A DNA stretch of 64,000 nucleotides from Rhodococcus sp. Leaf278. Its GTDB lineage: Bacteria > Actinomycetota > Actinomycetes > Mycobacteriales > Mycobacteriaceae. The position numbers were made by a program, and so were the translations under genes. Positions 1 through 10,467 of the stretch are shown here, piece after piece. The stretch is from NCBI RefSeq assembly GCF_001426085.1, contig NZ_LMRR01000045.1:170737-234736 (forward strand), written 5' to 3'. The notes beneath the pieces were generated by a model that was not told where the DNA came from, did no database searches, and saw only the letters and a list, made by a program, of their open reading frames with translations. Position 1 is the first letter of the stretch; each line of letters opens with the position of its first letter.

Positions 1-1550
1 CGGCCAACAAGGTGGATGCCATTCTGCACACCGGCGTTCCGGTGCGGTACTGGGATCACGATCTGGGTCCGGCGACTCCACATCTGTTCGCTGGATCGGC
101 GGACGGTTCGACGGCACTTCGTGACCTGACCCCCGATGCGCGGACCGGCCTGCACGAGGCGGCGTTCGATGTCAGTGCCGACGGTTCGTTCGTCGTGTCC
201 ACCTGGTCGGTACCAGGTGCCTTGGCGACGGTGCGAACCGTGTTGGTGCGCATCGACACCGAGACGGGGGAGCGAACCACGATCGTCGACGACGCCGCGG
301 CCGATCTCGGTGCCCCGGCCATTTCACCCGATGGATCGTCCGTGGCGTTCGTGCGCGAATCGATGTCCACCCCCGAGGATGCTCCTCGACTGACTGTTCA
401 TCGATACGACTTCGGGGACTCTTCGGTGTCGGATCTGGCACCCGGCTGGGATCGCTGGCCGAGCGACCCGGTGTGGCTCCCGGACGGTTCGGGATTGCTC
501 GTGACTGCGGACGACGACGGCCGGTCGCCGATCTTCGTCGTACGCGACGGCGCGGAACCGCGTCGGCTCACACAGACGGACGATGCCTACACACATGTGC
601 ACGTGTCCTCGGACGGCACCCGGGTGTTGGCGCTGGCCGCCTCGTATCTGGCTGCGCCGCATCCGGTGTCGATCGACCTGTCCGACGGCACCGTCAGTGC
701 ATTCGACATCGGCATCGATCACGGCCCGTTGCCCGGAACTCTCACGGAGATCGACACGATCGTCGCCGACGGCGCCCGAGTGCGCGGCTGGCTGGCGTTG
801 CCGGACGGCGCCTCCGAGGCCGCACCCGCCCCGTTGCTGCTGTGGGTGCACGGCGGCCCGCTCGGTTCCTGGAACACGTGGTCGTGGCGATGGAATCCGT
901 GGCTGATGGTCGCCCGTGGATACGCGGTGCTGCTGCCCGATCCGGCATTGTCCACCGGCTACGGCCAGGAGTTCGTGCAGCGAGGGTGGGGCGCGTGGGG
1001 CAAAGCCCCGTTCACCGATCTGATGGCGTTGACCGACGTTGCCGTCGAGCGGCCCGACATCGACCACACCCGCACCGCTGCCATGGGCGGATCCTTCGGC
1101 GGATACATGGCCAACTGGATCGCGGGTCACACCGACCGGTTCGATGCCGTCGTCACCCACGCGAGTCTGTGGGCACTCGATCAATTCGGGCCGACGACGG
1201 ACGCACCGTGGTACTGGGCGCGGGAGATGTCGCCGGAGATGGCCGTGGAGAATTCTCCGCACCTGTTCGTGGCGGACATCGCGACGCCGATGCTGGTGAT
1301 CCACGGCGACAAGGACTATCGCGTGCCGATCGGTGAGGGGCTCCGGTTGTGGTACGAGCTGCTCAGCGAGTCGGGTCTGCCCGCCGACGACGAGGGCAAC
1401 ACCGAGCACCGATTCCTCTACTTTCCGGCCGAGAACCACTGGATCCTCAGCCCGCCGCATGCGAAGGTCTGGTACGAGGTGGTGCTGGCATTCCTGTCGC
1501 AGCACGTACTGGGTGAGAGCGCGTCGATGCCGCGAATCCTCGGCCACTAG
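1..1550 (+). CDS. S9 family prolyl oligopeptidase-type serine peptidase, 5' end cut by window
   Basis: The frame is open to the left edge (codons before the first GTG at 12 still read A-N-K), so the N-terminus is missing and GTG 12 is unlikely to be the true start. The first half is the beta-propeller part, with repeated SPDG/SDG strands. The C-terminal half is the alpha/beta-hydrolase catalytic domain. Counting from GTG 12, the nucleophile is Ser361 in GGSFGGY, the acid is Asp435 in HGDKDYRVP and the base is His476 in ENHW. Members cleave short peptides in the cytosol or at the envelope; the substrate cannot be told from sequence. The TAG stop forms part of the likely -10 box of valS. Confidence 0.9.
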   Translation, partial: ANKVDAILHTGVPVRYWDHDLGPATPHLFAGSADGSTALRDLTPDARTGLHEAAFDVSADGSFVVSTWSVPGALATVRTVLVRIDTETGERTTIVDDAAADLGAPAISPDGSSVAFVRESMSTPEDAPRLTVHRYDFGDSSVSDLAPGWDRWPSDPVWLPDGSGLLVTADDDGRSPIFVVRDGAEPRRLTQTDDAYTHVHVSSDGTRVLALAASYLAAPHPVSIDLSDGTVSAFDIGIDHGPLPGTLTEIDTIVADGARVRGWLALPDGASEAAPAPLLLWVHGGPLGSWNTWSWRWNPWLMVARGYAVLLPDPALSTGYGQEFVQRGWGAWGKAPFTDLMALTDVAVERPDIDHTRTAAMGGSFGGYMANWIAGHTDRFDAVVTHASLWALDQFGPTTDAPWYWAREMSPEMAVENSPHLFVADIATPMLVIHGDKDYRVPIGEGLRLWYELLSESGLPADDEGNTEHRFLYFPAENHWILSPPHAKVWYEVVLAFLSQHVLGESASMPRILGH

Positions 1551-1553
1551 AAT
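1548..1553 (+). promoter_or_regulatory. Probable -10 box of leaderless valS
   Basis: TAGAAT ends 6 nt before the valS GTG, so transcription would start at or next to the start codon. No Shine-Dalgarno sequence lies in the 9-nt gap after the upstream stop codon, and the TAG of that stop is part of the hexamer. This is inferred from spacing and the TANNNT pattern only. Confidence 0.45.
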
Positions 1554-1559
1554 CGCCCG

Positions 1560-4229
1560 GTGACCAGTTCCGTGCCAGAGACACCCGACAATCCAGCAGA
1601 CCGCTTGCCCAAGAACTGGGACCCGAGTGAAGTAGAGGCCGAGCTGTACCGTTCCTGGGTCGACGCCGGGTACTTCGAGGCCGACGCCAGCAGCGGCAAG
1701 CCGCCGTACTCCATCGTGCTGCCTCCACCGAATGTCACCGGCAGCCTGCACATGGGGCACGCTCTGGATCACACCCTGATGGATGCGCTGAGCCGCCGCA
1801 AGCGGATGCTCGGGTTCGAGGTGCTGTGGCTACCGGGCATGGACCACGCGGGCATCGCCACGCAGACCGTGGTGGAAAAGCAGCTCGCAGCGGACGGAAA
1901 GACCAAGGAAGAGTTCGGCCGCGAGCTGTTCATCGACAAGGTCTGGGACTGGAAGCGCGAATCCGGCGGAACCATCGGCGGCCAGATGCGACGCATCGGC
2001 GACGGTGTCGACTGGAGCCGAGAGCGGTTCACCATGGACGACGGTCTGTCCGAGGCCGTACAGACCATGTTCAAGCGGATGTTCGACGACGGCTTGATCT
2101 ACCGCGCGGAGCGGCTCGTCAATTGGTCGCCGGTGTTGCAGACTGCCATTTCCGACATCGAGGTCAAGTTCGAGGACGTGGAGGGCGAACTCGTGTCGCT
2201 CCGTTACGGCTCCCTCGAGGATGCCGAGCCGCATGTGATCGTCGCGACCACGCGAGTGGAGACGATGCTCGGCGACACCGCGGTAGCGGTGCACCCCGAC
2301 GACGAGAGGTACAAGGCTCTGGTCGGTACCACCCTCGAGCACCCGTTCACCGGTCGGCAGATCCCGATCATCGCCGACGACTATGTCGATCCCGAATTCG
2401 GCACGGGCGCAGTGAAGATCACCCCGGCACACGACCCCAACGACTTCGAGATGGGTGTGCGGCACTCGCTGCCGATGCCGTCGATCATGGACAAGGCCGG
2501 CCGAATCACGGACACCGGAACACAATTCGACGGTATGGACCGCTTCGAGGCGCGCGTCAAGGTTCGTGAAGCTCTCGCCGAACAGGGCCGCGTGGTCGCC
2601 GAGAAGCGTCCGTACTTGCACAGCGTCGGCCATTCCGAGCGCAGCGGCGAGCCGATCGAGCCGCGTCTGTCCTTGCAGTGGTGGGTCAAGGTCGACGGTC
2701 TGGCGAAAGCTGCCGGCGACGCAGTGCGCAACGGCGATACCGTCATTCACCCCAAGAGCCAGGAACCGCGCTGGTTCTCCTGGGTCGACAACATGCACGA
2801 TTGGTGCATCTCGCGCCAGTTGTGGTGGGGGCATCGGATTCCGATTTGGTACGGTCCCGACGGTGAGACCGTCTGCCTCGGACCGGGAGAGAGTGCACCC
2901 GAGGGCTGGGAGCAGGATCCCGACGTCCTCGACACCTGGTTCTCGTCCGGACTCTGGCCTTTCTCGACGATGGGGTGGCCGGAAGCCACTGCTGATCTCG
3001 AGAAGTTCTATCCCACCGGTGTTCTCGTGACCGGTTACGACATCCTCTTCTTCTGGGTCGCCCGCATGATGATGTTCGGCACCTACGTCGGAGCCGACGA
3101 TGCGATCACCGCGGGCAAGCAGGGACCGCAGGTTCCGTTCCGAGATGTGTTCCTGCACGGATTGATTCGCGATCAGTACGGCAAGAAGATGTCCAAGTCG
3201 CGCGGCAACGGAATCGATCCGCTCGATTGGGTCGACCGATTCGGTGCGGATGCGCTGCGCTTCACGCTCGCTCGCGGTGCCAACCCGGGTGCGGACATGT
3301 CGGTCGGCGAGGACCACGCGCAGTCCTCGCGCAACTTCGCGAACAAGCTCTTCAACGCCACCAAGTTCGCCCTGATGAACGGTGCGGCACCGGCAGACCT
3401 ACCTCCGCGTGCCCAGCTGACCGACGCCGACCGGTGGATCCTGGACAGGCTAGAACAGGTTCGCGCAGAAGTGGATTCGGCGTTCGATCGCTACGAGTTC
3501 AGTAAGGCCTGTGAGGCGCTCTACCACTTCGCCTGGGACGAGGTCTGCGATTGGTACCTCGAGATCGCCAAGGTCCAGTTCGCCGACGAGGCCATCGCCG
3601 CCACCACGCGCGGAGTGCTCGGAAACGTGCTCGACGCGTTGCTGCGCCTGCTGCATCCGGTGATCCCGTTCGTCACCGAGACGCTGTGGAAGGTGCTCAC
3701 CGGCGGCGAGTCACTGGTGATTGCGGCGTGGCCGAGCCCTGCCGGCGATTCTCTGGATCCGGTTGCAGCACAACGCATCGAGGATATGCAGCGACTCACC
3801 ACCGAGATTCGCCGATTCCGCAGCGATCAAGGACTCAAGCCGTCCCAGAAGGTCGCGGCCCGCATCGTCGGAGTGTCCGAAGCCGAACTCGACGGACAGA
3901 TCTCGGCGGTCACCGCGCTGGCCCGACTGACCGAACCGGCCGAGGACTTCGCGGCCACGGCGTCGGTGGAGGTGCGACTGTGCAAAGCGACTGTGGTCGT
4001 CGAGCTGGACACCTCGGGCACCGTCGACCTGGTCGCCGAACGCGCTCGACTCGTGAAGGATCTTGCCGCCGCCGAGAAGGAGTTGGCGCAGACCACCGGC
4101 AAGCTCGGTAACGAGGCGTTCCTCGCGAAGGCCCCGGATGCGGTGGTGGACAAGATCAGAACGCGACAGTCCATCGCGCAGGAAGAAATCGTCCGGATCA
4201 CCGCGCGCATCGAATCGATGGGGAACTAA
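1560..4229 (+). CDS. valS: Valyl-tRNA synthetase
   Basis: Charges tRNA-Val with valine in the cytosol and edits mischarged Thr. The 889-residue length is normal for the family. The class I signatures are both present: HMGH (His64-His67) after PPPNVTGSL, and KMSKS at about 543-547. The insert between them contains the editing domain ([17 protein letters not shown]). The C-terminal about 70 residues form the usual ValS coiled coil ([21 protein letters not shown]). The GTG start fits the -10 box immediately upstream. folC begins directly after the stop codon, so the two are co-transcribed. Confidence 0.97.
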   Translation: MTSSVPETPDNPADRLPKNWDPSEVEAELYRSWVDAGYFEADASSGKPPYSIVLPPPNVTGSLHMGHALDHTLMDALSRRKRMLGFEVLWLPGMDHAGIATQTVVEKQLAADGKTKEEFGRELFIDKVWDWKRESGGTIGGQMRRIGDGVDWSRERFTMDDGLSEAVQTMFKRMFDDGLIYRAERLVNWSPVLQTAISDIEVKFEDVEGELVSLRYGSLEDAEPHVIVATTRVETMLGDTAVAVHPDDERYKALVGTTLEHPFTGRQIPIIADDYVDPEFGTGAVKITPAHDPNDFEMGVRHSLPMPSIMDKAGRITDTGTQFDGMDRFEARVKVREALAEQGRVVAEKRPYLHSVGHSERSGEPIEPRLSLQWWVKVDGLAKAAGDAVRNGDTVIHPKSQEPRWFSWVDNMHDWCISRQLWWGHRIPIWYGPDGETVCLGPGESAPEGWEQDPDVLDTWFSSGLWPFSTMGWPEATADLEKFYPTGVLVTGYDILFFWVARMMMFGTYVGADDAITAGKQGPQVPFRDVFLHGLIRDQYGKKMSKSRGNGIDPLDWVDRFGADALRFTLARGANPGADMSVGEDHAQSSRNFANKLFNATKFALMNGAAPADLPPRAQLTDADRWILDRLEQVRAEVDSAFDRYEFSKACEALYHFAWDEVCDWYLEIAKVQFADEAIAATTRGVLGNVLDALLRLLHPVIPFVTETLWKVLTGGESLVIAAWPSPAGDSLDPVAAQRIEDMQRLTTEIRRFRSDQGLKPSQKVAARIVGVSEAELDGQISAVTALARLTEPAEDFAATASVEVRLCKATVVVELDTSGTVDLVAERARLVKDLAAAEKELAQTTGKLGNEAFLAKAPDAVVDKIRTRQSIAQEEIVRITARIESMGN

Positions 4230-5660
4230 GTGACCGAGCCCGACGACGCCCTACCGACGCCGCCGCCGAGTCCGGTCGATCTCGCCGAACTGGCGCTGGT
4301 CGAGGCCGAGCTCGACAAGCGCTGGGGGGAAACGAAGATCGAGCCGTCGACGGCTCGGATTTCGGCGCTGATGGACCTTCTCGGTTCGCCGCAGAAGGCG
4401 TATCCGTCGATCCATGTGGCAGGTACCAACGGCAAGACCTCGGTCACGCGCATGATCGATGCCCTGCTCACTGCCTTCCACCGACGCACGGGCCGCACCA
4501 CCAGCCCGCACCTGCAGATGGCCACCGAGCGGATCAGTATCGACGGGCGTCCTGTGTCTCCGCGGCTCTATGTCGACACCTACAACGAGATCGCACCGTT
4601 CGTCGAGATGATCGACGCGCAATCCGAGGCCGCGGGCGGACCACGAATGAGCAAATTCGAGGTGGTCACGGCAATGGCGTTTGCCGCGTTTGCCGAGGCT
4701 CCGGTGGAGGTCGCCGTCATCGAGGTCGGGCTCGGCGGACGCTGGGACGCCACCAACGTCGTCGACGGCGAGGTCGCGGTGATCACCCCGATCGGGCTGG
4801 ATCACGTCGAATTCCTCGGCGACGACCTGGCGACGATCGCAGGGGAGAAGGCGGGGATCATCAAGAAGGCACCGGAGTCGCTCGTGCCACGGGACACCGT
4901 CGCGATCCTGGCGAAGCAGAAGCCCGAAGTATCGGATGTTCTGTTGCGGGCGGCAGTGCAAGCGGACGCTGCGGTAGCGCGAGCGGGATCGGAATTCACC
5001 GTGCTCGGCAGGCAGATCGCAGTGGGCGGTCAGCAACTGGAACTTCAGGGGCTCGGCGGGGTGTATACCGACATCTTTCTTCCGCTGCACGGCGAACATC
5101 AGGCTCACAATGCGTCCCTCGCGCTGGCGGCGGTCGAGGCGTTCTTCGGTGCCGGCCCGGATCGTCAACTCGATCAGGACACCGTTCGCGCCGCATTCGC
5201 GACGATCGTCAATCCCGGGCGACTCGAGCGGGTCCGCAATGCCCCCACCGTGTTCCTCGACGCTGCGCACAACCCGCACGGAGCCGCAGCCCTCGCAGCG
5301 GCCCTCAACGACGAGTTCGACTTTCGCAAACTGGTCGGCGTCGTCAGCGTCATGGCGGACAAAGACGTCGGAGCCATTCTCGACGAACTGGAGCCGGTCT
5401 TCGACGACATCGTCGTCACCCACAACGGGTCGGCACGGGCGATGGATGTGGACGCACTGGCCGACATCGCCGTGGCCAAGTTCGGCGACGAACGCGTCGT
5501 CGTGGCATCGACCCTGCCCGACGCCCTCGAGACAGCCATCGGTTTGGCCGAGGAAGTCGCCGAGCCGGGAGAAGCAGTCTCCGGTGCCGGGGTGGTCGTC
5601 ACCGGATCCGTGGTGACCGTCGGCGCAGCTCGCACTCTGTTCGGAAAGGACCCCGCGTGA
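4230..5660 (+). CDS. folC: Bifunctional dihydrofolate/folylpolyglutamate synthase
   Basis: Mur-ligase family ATP-dependent enzyme that adds glutamate to dihydropteroate and folates. The P-loop is HVAGTNGKTSV (about residues 66-76). GLGGRWDATNVVD and the C-terminal domain motif VFLDAAHNPHGA are typical. It has 476 residues. The GTG start abuts the valS stop codon with no intergenic base, and its own end overlaps the next start (GTGA), so valS-folC-DUF4233 form one operon. Confidence 0.95.
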   Translation: MTEPDDALPTPPPSPVDLAELALVEAELDKRWGETKIEPSTARISALMDLLGSPQKAYPSIHVAGTNGKTSVTRMIDALLTAFHRRTGRTTSPHLQMATERISIDGRPVSPRLYVDTYNEIAPFVEMIDAQSEAAGGPRMSKFEVVTAMAFAAFAEAPVEVAVIEVGLGGRWDATNVVDGEVAVITPIGLDHVEFLGDDLATIAGEKAGIIKKAPESLVPRDTVAILAKQKPEVSDVLLRAAVQADAAVARAGSEFTVLGRQIAVGGQQLELQGLGGVYTDIFLPLHGEHQAHNASLALAAVEAFFGAGPDRQLDQDTVRAAFATIVNPGRLERVRNAPTVFLDAAHNPHGAAALAAALNDEFDFRKLVGVVSVMADKDVGAILDELEPVFDDIVVTHNGSARAMDVDALADIAVAKFGDERVVVASTLPDALETAIGLAEEVAEPGEAVSGAGVVVTGSVVTVGAARTLFGKDPA

Positions 5661-6046
5661 GCGAGCCAGAGTTTCGACCACCCACGAACGACCCGTGGAA
5701 GGGCTTCCGCGGCGTCGTGGCGGGAACCCTCGTCCTCGAAGCCATCGTCACACTGCTGGCGTTGCCGGTGGTGGCGACCCTCGGCGGCGGCGCGACCTGG
5801 TTCTCGACGACGTACATCGTGGCGCTGGCGGTCGTGATGATTCTCGCGGCCGGCAAGCAGGGGGAGCCGTGGGCGATGAAGCTCAATCTGATTCTTCAGC
5901 TGTTCGTGCTGGCCGGGGCCGTGTTCCACCTCTCGATCGGGGCCGTCGGCCTGATCTTCATCGCGGTCTGGCTGTATCTGCTCTACCTCCGCCGCGACAT
6001 CACCGAACGGATCCGGCGCGGAATGCTGCCGGGACAGCGGGACTGA
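5657..6046 (+). CDS. DUF4233 small membrane protein
   Basis: A 129-residue protein with about three to four hydrophobic segments ([68 protein letters not shown]). The GTG start overlaps the folC stop by 4 nt. This gene sits between folC and ndk in Mycobacterium and its relatives (Rv2446c position) and belongs to the DUF4233 family of unknown function. Only the membrane location and its conserved linkage to folate and nucleotide genes can be supported. Confidence 0.85.
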   Translation: MSEPEFRPPTNDPWKGFRGVVAGTLVLEAIVTLLALPVVATLGGGATWFSTTYIVALAVVMILAAGKQGEPWAMKLNLILQLFVLAGAVFHLSIGAVGLIFIAVWLYLLYLRRDITERIRRGMLPGQRD

Positions 6047-6100
6047 CAGGGATCGCACCTGTTTCGGCGATGCGCCGCGTCCGGCTGGGCTCGGGTCCAC

Positions 6101-6106
6101 TACTGT
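6101..6106 (+). promoter_or_regulatory. Probable -10 box of leaderless ndk
   Basis: TACTGT is followed by 7 nt and then the ndk GTG. No ribosome-binding site precedes the GTG, so the mRNA probably starts at the start codon. Inference from hexamer and spacing. Confidence 0.5.
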
Positions 6107-6113
6107 CGTCGAC

Positions 6114-6527
6114 GTGACCGACCGCACCCTTGTACTGATCAAGCCCGACGGAGTTGCCCGGCGTTACGTAGGAGAGATCCTCGGCCGCGTGGAGAAGAAG
6201 GGTCTGAGCATCGTCGCACTCGAGCTCAAGACCGTCTCCCGTGAACTGGCCTCGGCTCACTACGCGGAGCACGAGAGCAAGCCGTTCTTCCCCGATCTGC
6301 TCGAGTTCATCACGTCCGGACCCGTCGTGGCCGCCGTTCTCGAAGGCCCCCGTGCCATCGCCGCCTTCCGACAAATCGCCGGTGGCACCGACCCGGTGGC
6401 CAAGGCCGTACCCGGCACCATCCGCGGTGACCTCGCGCTCGACGGTCAGCAGAACCTGGTGCACGGGTCGGATTCCGTCGAGTCGGCCGAACGCGAGATC
6501 GCCCTCTGGTTCCCAGGCCTGGTCTGA
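6114..6527 (+). CDS. ndk: Nucleoside diphosphate kinase
   Basis: Balances NTP and dNTP pools by ping-pong phosphotransfer. The 137-residue length is typical. It opens with [19 protein letters not shown], and the phosphohistidine is His117 in [16 protein letters not shown]. The last residues (IALWFPGLV) match the usual short bacterial C-terminus. The gene lies downstream of DUF4233 as in mycobacteria. The GTG start lies 7 nt after a TANNNT -10 box, consistent with a leaderless transcript. Confidence 0.97.
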   Translation: MTDRTLVLIKPDGVARRYVGEILGRVEKKGLSIVALELKTVSRELASAHYAEHESKPFFPDLLEFITSGPVVAAVLEGPRAIAAFRQIAGGTDPVAKAVPGTIRGDLALDGQQNLVHGSDSVESAEREIALWFPGLV

Positions 6528-6566
6528 CGGTCCCATCCTCGGCAGTACAGCAACGCATCCGCGCAG

Positions 6567-6606
6567 CCACGCCGCAACCGCTCGGTACCCGATCGGTGCG
6601 GCGTGG
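6567..6606 (+). terminator. Hairpin terminator of ndk
   Basis: The arms at 6567-6580 and 6594-6606 pair (CCACGCCGC with GCGGCGTGG, then ACCG with CGGT) with one bulged A. There is no T-run, as is common for actinobacterial terminators. It lies 40 nt after the ndk stop codon. Confidence 0.55.
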
Positions 6607-7029
6607 CGAGTACGCATCATCGCGTATGGGATACTCGACGGAGATCGACTCCACAGCACGAGTACGTACAGGTTTCACGCTCCACCGAAGTCACGGCTTC
6701 ACCGAAGTTCGCTAGACCCGTGTCGTGGATTCGATCGGATGACTGTCGTCTATCCGCTGCCCGTCATCGCAGATGCTCGAACGAGAGACAGGCTCGTTCG
6801 CGTTCTTGCTTGATGATCAGGCGCTCGGATCGCCGGGACACCACCATCCAGCCAGGCACTGCACACGTTGTCGTCGACCACCGAGAACTCCGACGTGGTC
6901 ACCGGCTCGAGTGCGGAGCGAGACAGAACAGCTGACGTCCAACCCGACGTGAGTACACAAGGATTGCCCTCGCGTGGCCGCGTCACACCCGTCATCGGAT
7001 GAACGCGCCCGGGGGCCCGAGGAGACTAC
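6607..7029 (+). promoter_or_regulatory. Long non-coding leader of rne
   Basis: About 420 nt without a credible gene precede the RNase E start. The only clear structure is a perfect 8-bp stem CGAACGAG/CTCGTTCG (6778-6785 with 6793-6800, 7-nt loop). A ribosome-binding site (GAGGAG) sits just before the GTG at 7030. E. coli RNase E autoregulates through its own structured 5' UTR, and this leader could serve the same purpose; that is inference only. Confidence 0.35.
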
Positions 7030-10000
7030 GTGGCCGATCAAAGCCCGCCCGAAGATGTACAGAACGAGAACGTGGGAGGTCCGGAGCGCGACGATGCGGT
7101 GCCCCCTGTGGAAACAGGCGCGGCGTCCCAGGCGCAACCCGACACCATCGAGCTCCCCACCAGGCTGCGTGTACATGCACTGGCCAAGATTCTCGGGGTC
7201 ACCAGCAAGCAGTTGCTCGTCACCCTGGGTGAACTCGGCATCGAAGCGCGCAGCGCCCAGTCGAGCTTGAGCCGCGACGTCGCCGAGTCCGTCCGCGACT
7301 CGGTGAACGCTCCCGCTGCGCCGGTGGTCGATTCGCCCGCCGAACGGCCCGAGCCGAGCGCTCCGTCCGAGGTCCCTCCTGTCGACGTGCCGTCGCCCGA
7401 GACATCGTGGTCCGAGCCCCAGCTGTTCACCAGCGCAGCCGCGGCCGAACCCGAGGCTGCCCAGCCTGCGGCGACGACCGACCAGCCCACGGCAACCACG
7501 TTTGCCACCCCGCTCTTTCTGCAGCCCGCCGCCGTGGATGCTGCGGCACCGGAGTCCGATGAGTCACCGGCAGAGCCCCCGGCACGTCGTCGGCGCAGTC
7601 GCAAGGCAGCGCCCAAGGACGAGGCGGCCAACGCCGACGCCACCGAGACCGCCGACACGACCGAGACGACCGCCGCGACCGAGACGACCGCCGGGGTCCA
7701 GGCGGCCGAACTTCGGACCGACGGGACCGAGACCGACGAGTCGACTGCGTCCGACAGCTCCACGGACGACGACGGCGACGATGACCAGTCGCAGCCACGG
7801 CGCCGCCGGCGGGGGCGTCGCGGCCGGGGGCGTGGTCGTGGAGAACAGTTCTCGGACGAGAACTCGACCGACGAGAATGCGGACGACGACTCCAGCAGCG
7901 ACACCGGCACCGACAGCACCGATTCTGCCGACGCAGAGTCGTCCGATGGACTCGACGCGGACTCGGACGAGTCCTCTGCCGGTGACGAGCAGCAGTCGGG
8001 ATCGGGCCGACGTTCGCGTCGGTCGCGCTCCCGAAACCGATCCTCGGATCGCCAGAACTCCGACTCGAACGATTCCGCGGACGACACCCGCTCAGCGGAT
8101 GCCTCGGCCGAGGACAAGGACGACGAGTCGGATTCGGATGCGCAGGACAACTACGACGACGCCGACAACGGTGGTTCGGAAGGAGACGGTTCCAGCCGCC
8201 GTCGCCGTCGCCGCCGTCGTCGTAAGACCGGAGCCGAGGTAGCGGCCGAGGCCGCGGCGTCCGAGGACGACCCGCCGAACACCGTCGTGCACGAGCGGGA
8301 GCCACGGAACAAGAGCCGCGCGCCCAGGGACGAGGTCCAGGGGATCACCGGCTCGACCCGACTCGAGGCCAAGCGTCAGCGGCGACGCGACGGTCGCGAT
8401 GCCGGTCGTCGTCGACCGCCGATTCTGACCGAATCCGAGTTCCTGGCGCGGCGTGAGTCCGTCGACCGGGTCATGGTCGTGCGCGAGAAGGCCACCCCGG
8501 AGCACCCGTTGACCACACAGGTTGCTGTGCTGGAGGACGGCGTGCTCGTGGAGCACTTCGTCACCAGCAGCGCCACCGCGTCCATGGTCGGAAACGTCTA
8601 TCTCGGACGCGTCCAGAACGTGTTGCCGAGCATGGAAGCAGCCTTCATAGACATCGGCCGTGGCCGCAACGGTGTGCTGTACGCCGGCGAGGTCAACTGG
8701 GACGCCGCCGGCCTGGGTGGCAACTCGCGAAAGATCGAACAGGCTCTCAAGCCGGGCGATCAGGTTCTCGTCCAGGTGAGCAAGGATCCCGTAGGGCACA
8801 AGGGCGCTCGTCTGACGACGCAACTCTCCCTCGCAGGACGCTTCCTCGTCTACGTGCCCGGGGGTAGCTCCACCGGCATCAGCCGCAAGCTGCCCGACAC
8901 CGAGCGCAAGCGTCTGAAGGACATTCTCCGGGACATCGTTCCTCCCGAGGCGGGCGTGATCATCAGGACCGCGGCCGAAGGCGTCAGCGAGGAAGAACTT
9001 GCCCGCGATGTGACGCGACTGCAGGCACAGTGGGCGAGCATCGAGGAGCGCTCGGCCAATGCCGAGACCGGCAAGGGTGTGCAGCCGCAGACCCTCTACG
9101 AAGAGCCCGACATGCTCGTCAAGGTCATTCGTGACCTGTTCAACGAGGACTTCTCGAAGCTCGTCATAGAGGGCGACAAGGCGTGGACGACCACGTCGAA
9201 CTATGTCGAGACCGTCGCTCCCGACATGATGGAGCGGCTGCATCGGTACGAGGCCGACGGCAGTTCCGTCGACGTCTTCGGCGCGCACCGCATTGACGAG
9301 CAGCTGGCCAAGGCCCTCGATCGCAAGGTATGGCTGCCTTCGGGCGGCACCCTGGTGATCGATCGCACCGAGGCGATGACCGTCGTCGACGTCAATACCG
9401 GCAAGTTCACCGGTTCGGGCGGCAACCTCGAAGAGACGGTCACCCGCAACAACATCGAGGCGGCCGAGGAAGTCGTCCGTCAGATGCGCTTGCGCGACAT
9501 CGGCGGAATGATCGTGGTCGACTTCATCGACATGGTGCTCGAATCCAACCGTGATCTGGTGCTGCGTCGACTGACCGAGGCGTTGGGTCGTGACCGCACG
9601 CGTCACCAGGTCTCCGAGGTGACCTCGCTCGGGTTGGTGCAGATGACTCGAAAGAAGCTCGGCACCGGGCTCGTAGAGGCGTTCTCCACCAACTGCGAGC
9701 ACTGCCAGGGACGCGGCATCATCGTGCATCCGTTCCCGATCGACGCCAAGCCGGACAACGACGGCCGCTCGAATTCTTCGCGCTCGGAGTCGAGCAGCTC
9801 GGGCACGAGCAGCAGGCGACGACGCGGCAAGGACAACAAGGCCGACGGAAACGACGGCAGCGAGCGCACCACCCCGAACTCCCAGTCGGGAGCCGCGGAC
9901 GGAGCCGAGCATCCCGTTGTCGACCCGTCGATCAAGCGGGCTCACCCTGTCGCTCTTGCGATGGCGGCGCACCACGACGACGTGGTGGCCGACGTCAGCC

Positions 10001-10467
10001 CCGCCGATGTCGAGACACCGCCTGCACGTGAGACTCCGGAGGCAGCTGCTGAGGTGACGGTTGTCTCTGCCGAGGATGTCGACGTTGCTGCCGCATCGGT
10101 CGCCGATGCGGAGTCGAACGGCGCTCTCGTTGCCGAGACCACCGAGTCGGCAGCCGACCGGACTGCTGCCGAGCCGCCCGCCGAGGTCGAACCGGTGGCA
10201 CCGAAGGCTCGGCGGGGACGCCGGGTCGCGCGGAAGGCGGCTGCTCCGACCAGTGCGGCACCGGACGCCGGTGTGGTTCTCGTGGTGCCGGTTTCGGGCG
10301 ACGCCGCCTCTGTCGGTGGGGCAGAGGCCACCGAAGCCGAGGTGTCGGAACCGCTGACGTCGGCGGCCGAGCAACCCGTCGAGCCGGTGGAGGTGCCGAC
10401 AGCACGACCTCGCAGGCGGCGCGCCGCGGCACGGCCCGCTGGTCCCCCGGTGGACATCGACGTCTAG
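7030..10467 (+). CDS. rne: Ribonuclease E/G family endoribonuclease with IF2_N-like N-terminus
   Basis: Endoribonuclease for mRNA decay and rRNA processing. The 1145 residues are built as follows. Residues 44-90 form an IF2_N-like module (LRVHALAKILGVTSKQLLV). Residues about 95-470 are a very long Asp/Ser/Glu- and Arg-rich low-complexity region with RRRRRGRRGRGRGRG patches. The S1 domain (SMVGNVYLGRVQNVLPSMEAA) lies at about 515-575. The DNase I-like catalytic domain has Asp787 (VVDVNTGK) and Asp831 (VVDFID). The Zn-link Cys889 and Cys892 are in CEHCQGRG. A second acidic Ala/Val/Arg-rich tail follows and probably binds partners or RNA. The GTG start has GAGGAG upstream. It sits between ndk and rplU-rpmA as in other actinobacteria. 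Confidence 0.95.
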   Translation: MADQSPPEDVQNENVGGPERDDAVPPVETGAASQAQPDTIELPTRLRVHALAKILGVTSKQLLVTLGELGIEARSAQSSLSRDVAESVRDSVNAPAAPVVDSPAERPEPSAPSEVPPVDVPSPETSWSEPQLFTSAAAAEPEAAQPAATTDQPTATTFATPLFLQPAAVDAAAPESDESPAEPPARRRRSRKAAPKDEAANADATETADTTETTAATETTAGVQAAELRTDGTETDESTASDSSTDDDGDDDQSQPRRRRRGRRGRGRGRGEQFSDENSTDENADDDSSSDTGTDSTDSADAESSDGLDADSDESSAGDEQQSGSGRRSRRSRSRNRSSDRQNSDSNDSADDTRSADASAEDKDDESDSDAQDNYDDADNGGSEGDGSSRRRRRRRRRKTGAEVAAEAAASEDDPPNTVVHEREPRNKSRAPRDEVQGITGSTRLEAKRQRRRDGRDAGRRRPPILTESEFLARRESVDRVMVVREKATPEHPLTTQVAVLEDGVLVEHFVTSSATASMVGNVYLGRVQNVLPSMEAAFIDIGRGRNGVLYAGEVNWDAAGLGGNSRKIEQALKPGDQVLVQVSKDPVGHKGARLTTQLSLAGRFLVYVPGGSSTGISRKLPDTERKRLKDILRDIVPPEAGVIIRTAAEGVSEEELARDVTRLQAQWASIEERSANAETGKGVQPQTLYEEPDMLVKVIRDLFNEDFSKLVIEGDKAWTTTSNYVETVAPDMMERLHRYEADGSSVDVFGAHRIDEQLAKALDRKVWLPSGGTLVIDRTEAMTVVDVNTGKFTGSGGNLEETVTRNNIEAAEEVVRQMRLRDIGGMIVVDFIDMVLESNRDLVLRRLTEALGRDRTRHQVSEVTSLGLVQMTRKKLGTGLVEAFSTNCEHCQGRGIIVHPFPIDAKPDNDGRSNSSRSESSSSGTSSRRRRGKDNKADGNDGSERTTPNSQSGAADGAEHPVVDPSIKRAHPVALAMAAHHDDVVADVSPADVETPPARETPEAAAEVTVVSAEDVDVAAASVADAESNGALVAETTESAADRTAAEPPAEVEPVAPKARRGRRVARKAAAPTSAAPDAGVVLVVPVSGDAASVGGAEATEAEVSEPLTSAAEQPVEPVEVPTARPRRRRAAARPAGPPVDIDV

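Noticed and set aside
1551-1559. T-box or other riboswitch before valS
   Set aside because: Only 9 nt separate the upstream stop codon from the valS start, leaving no room for a leader RNA.
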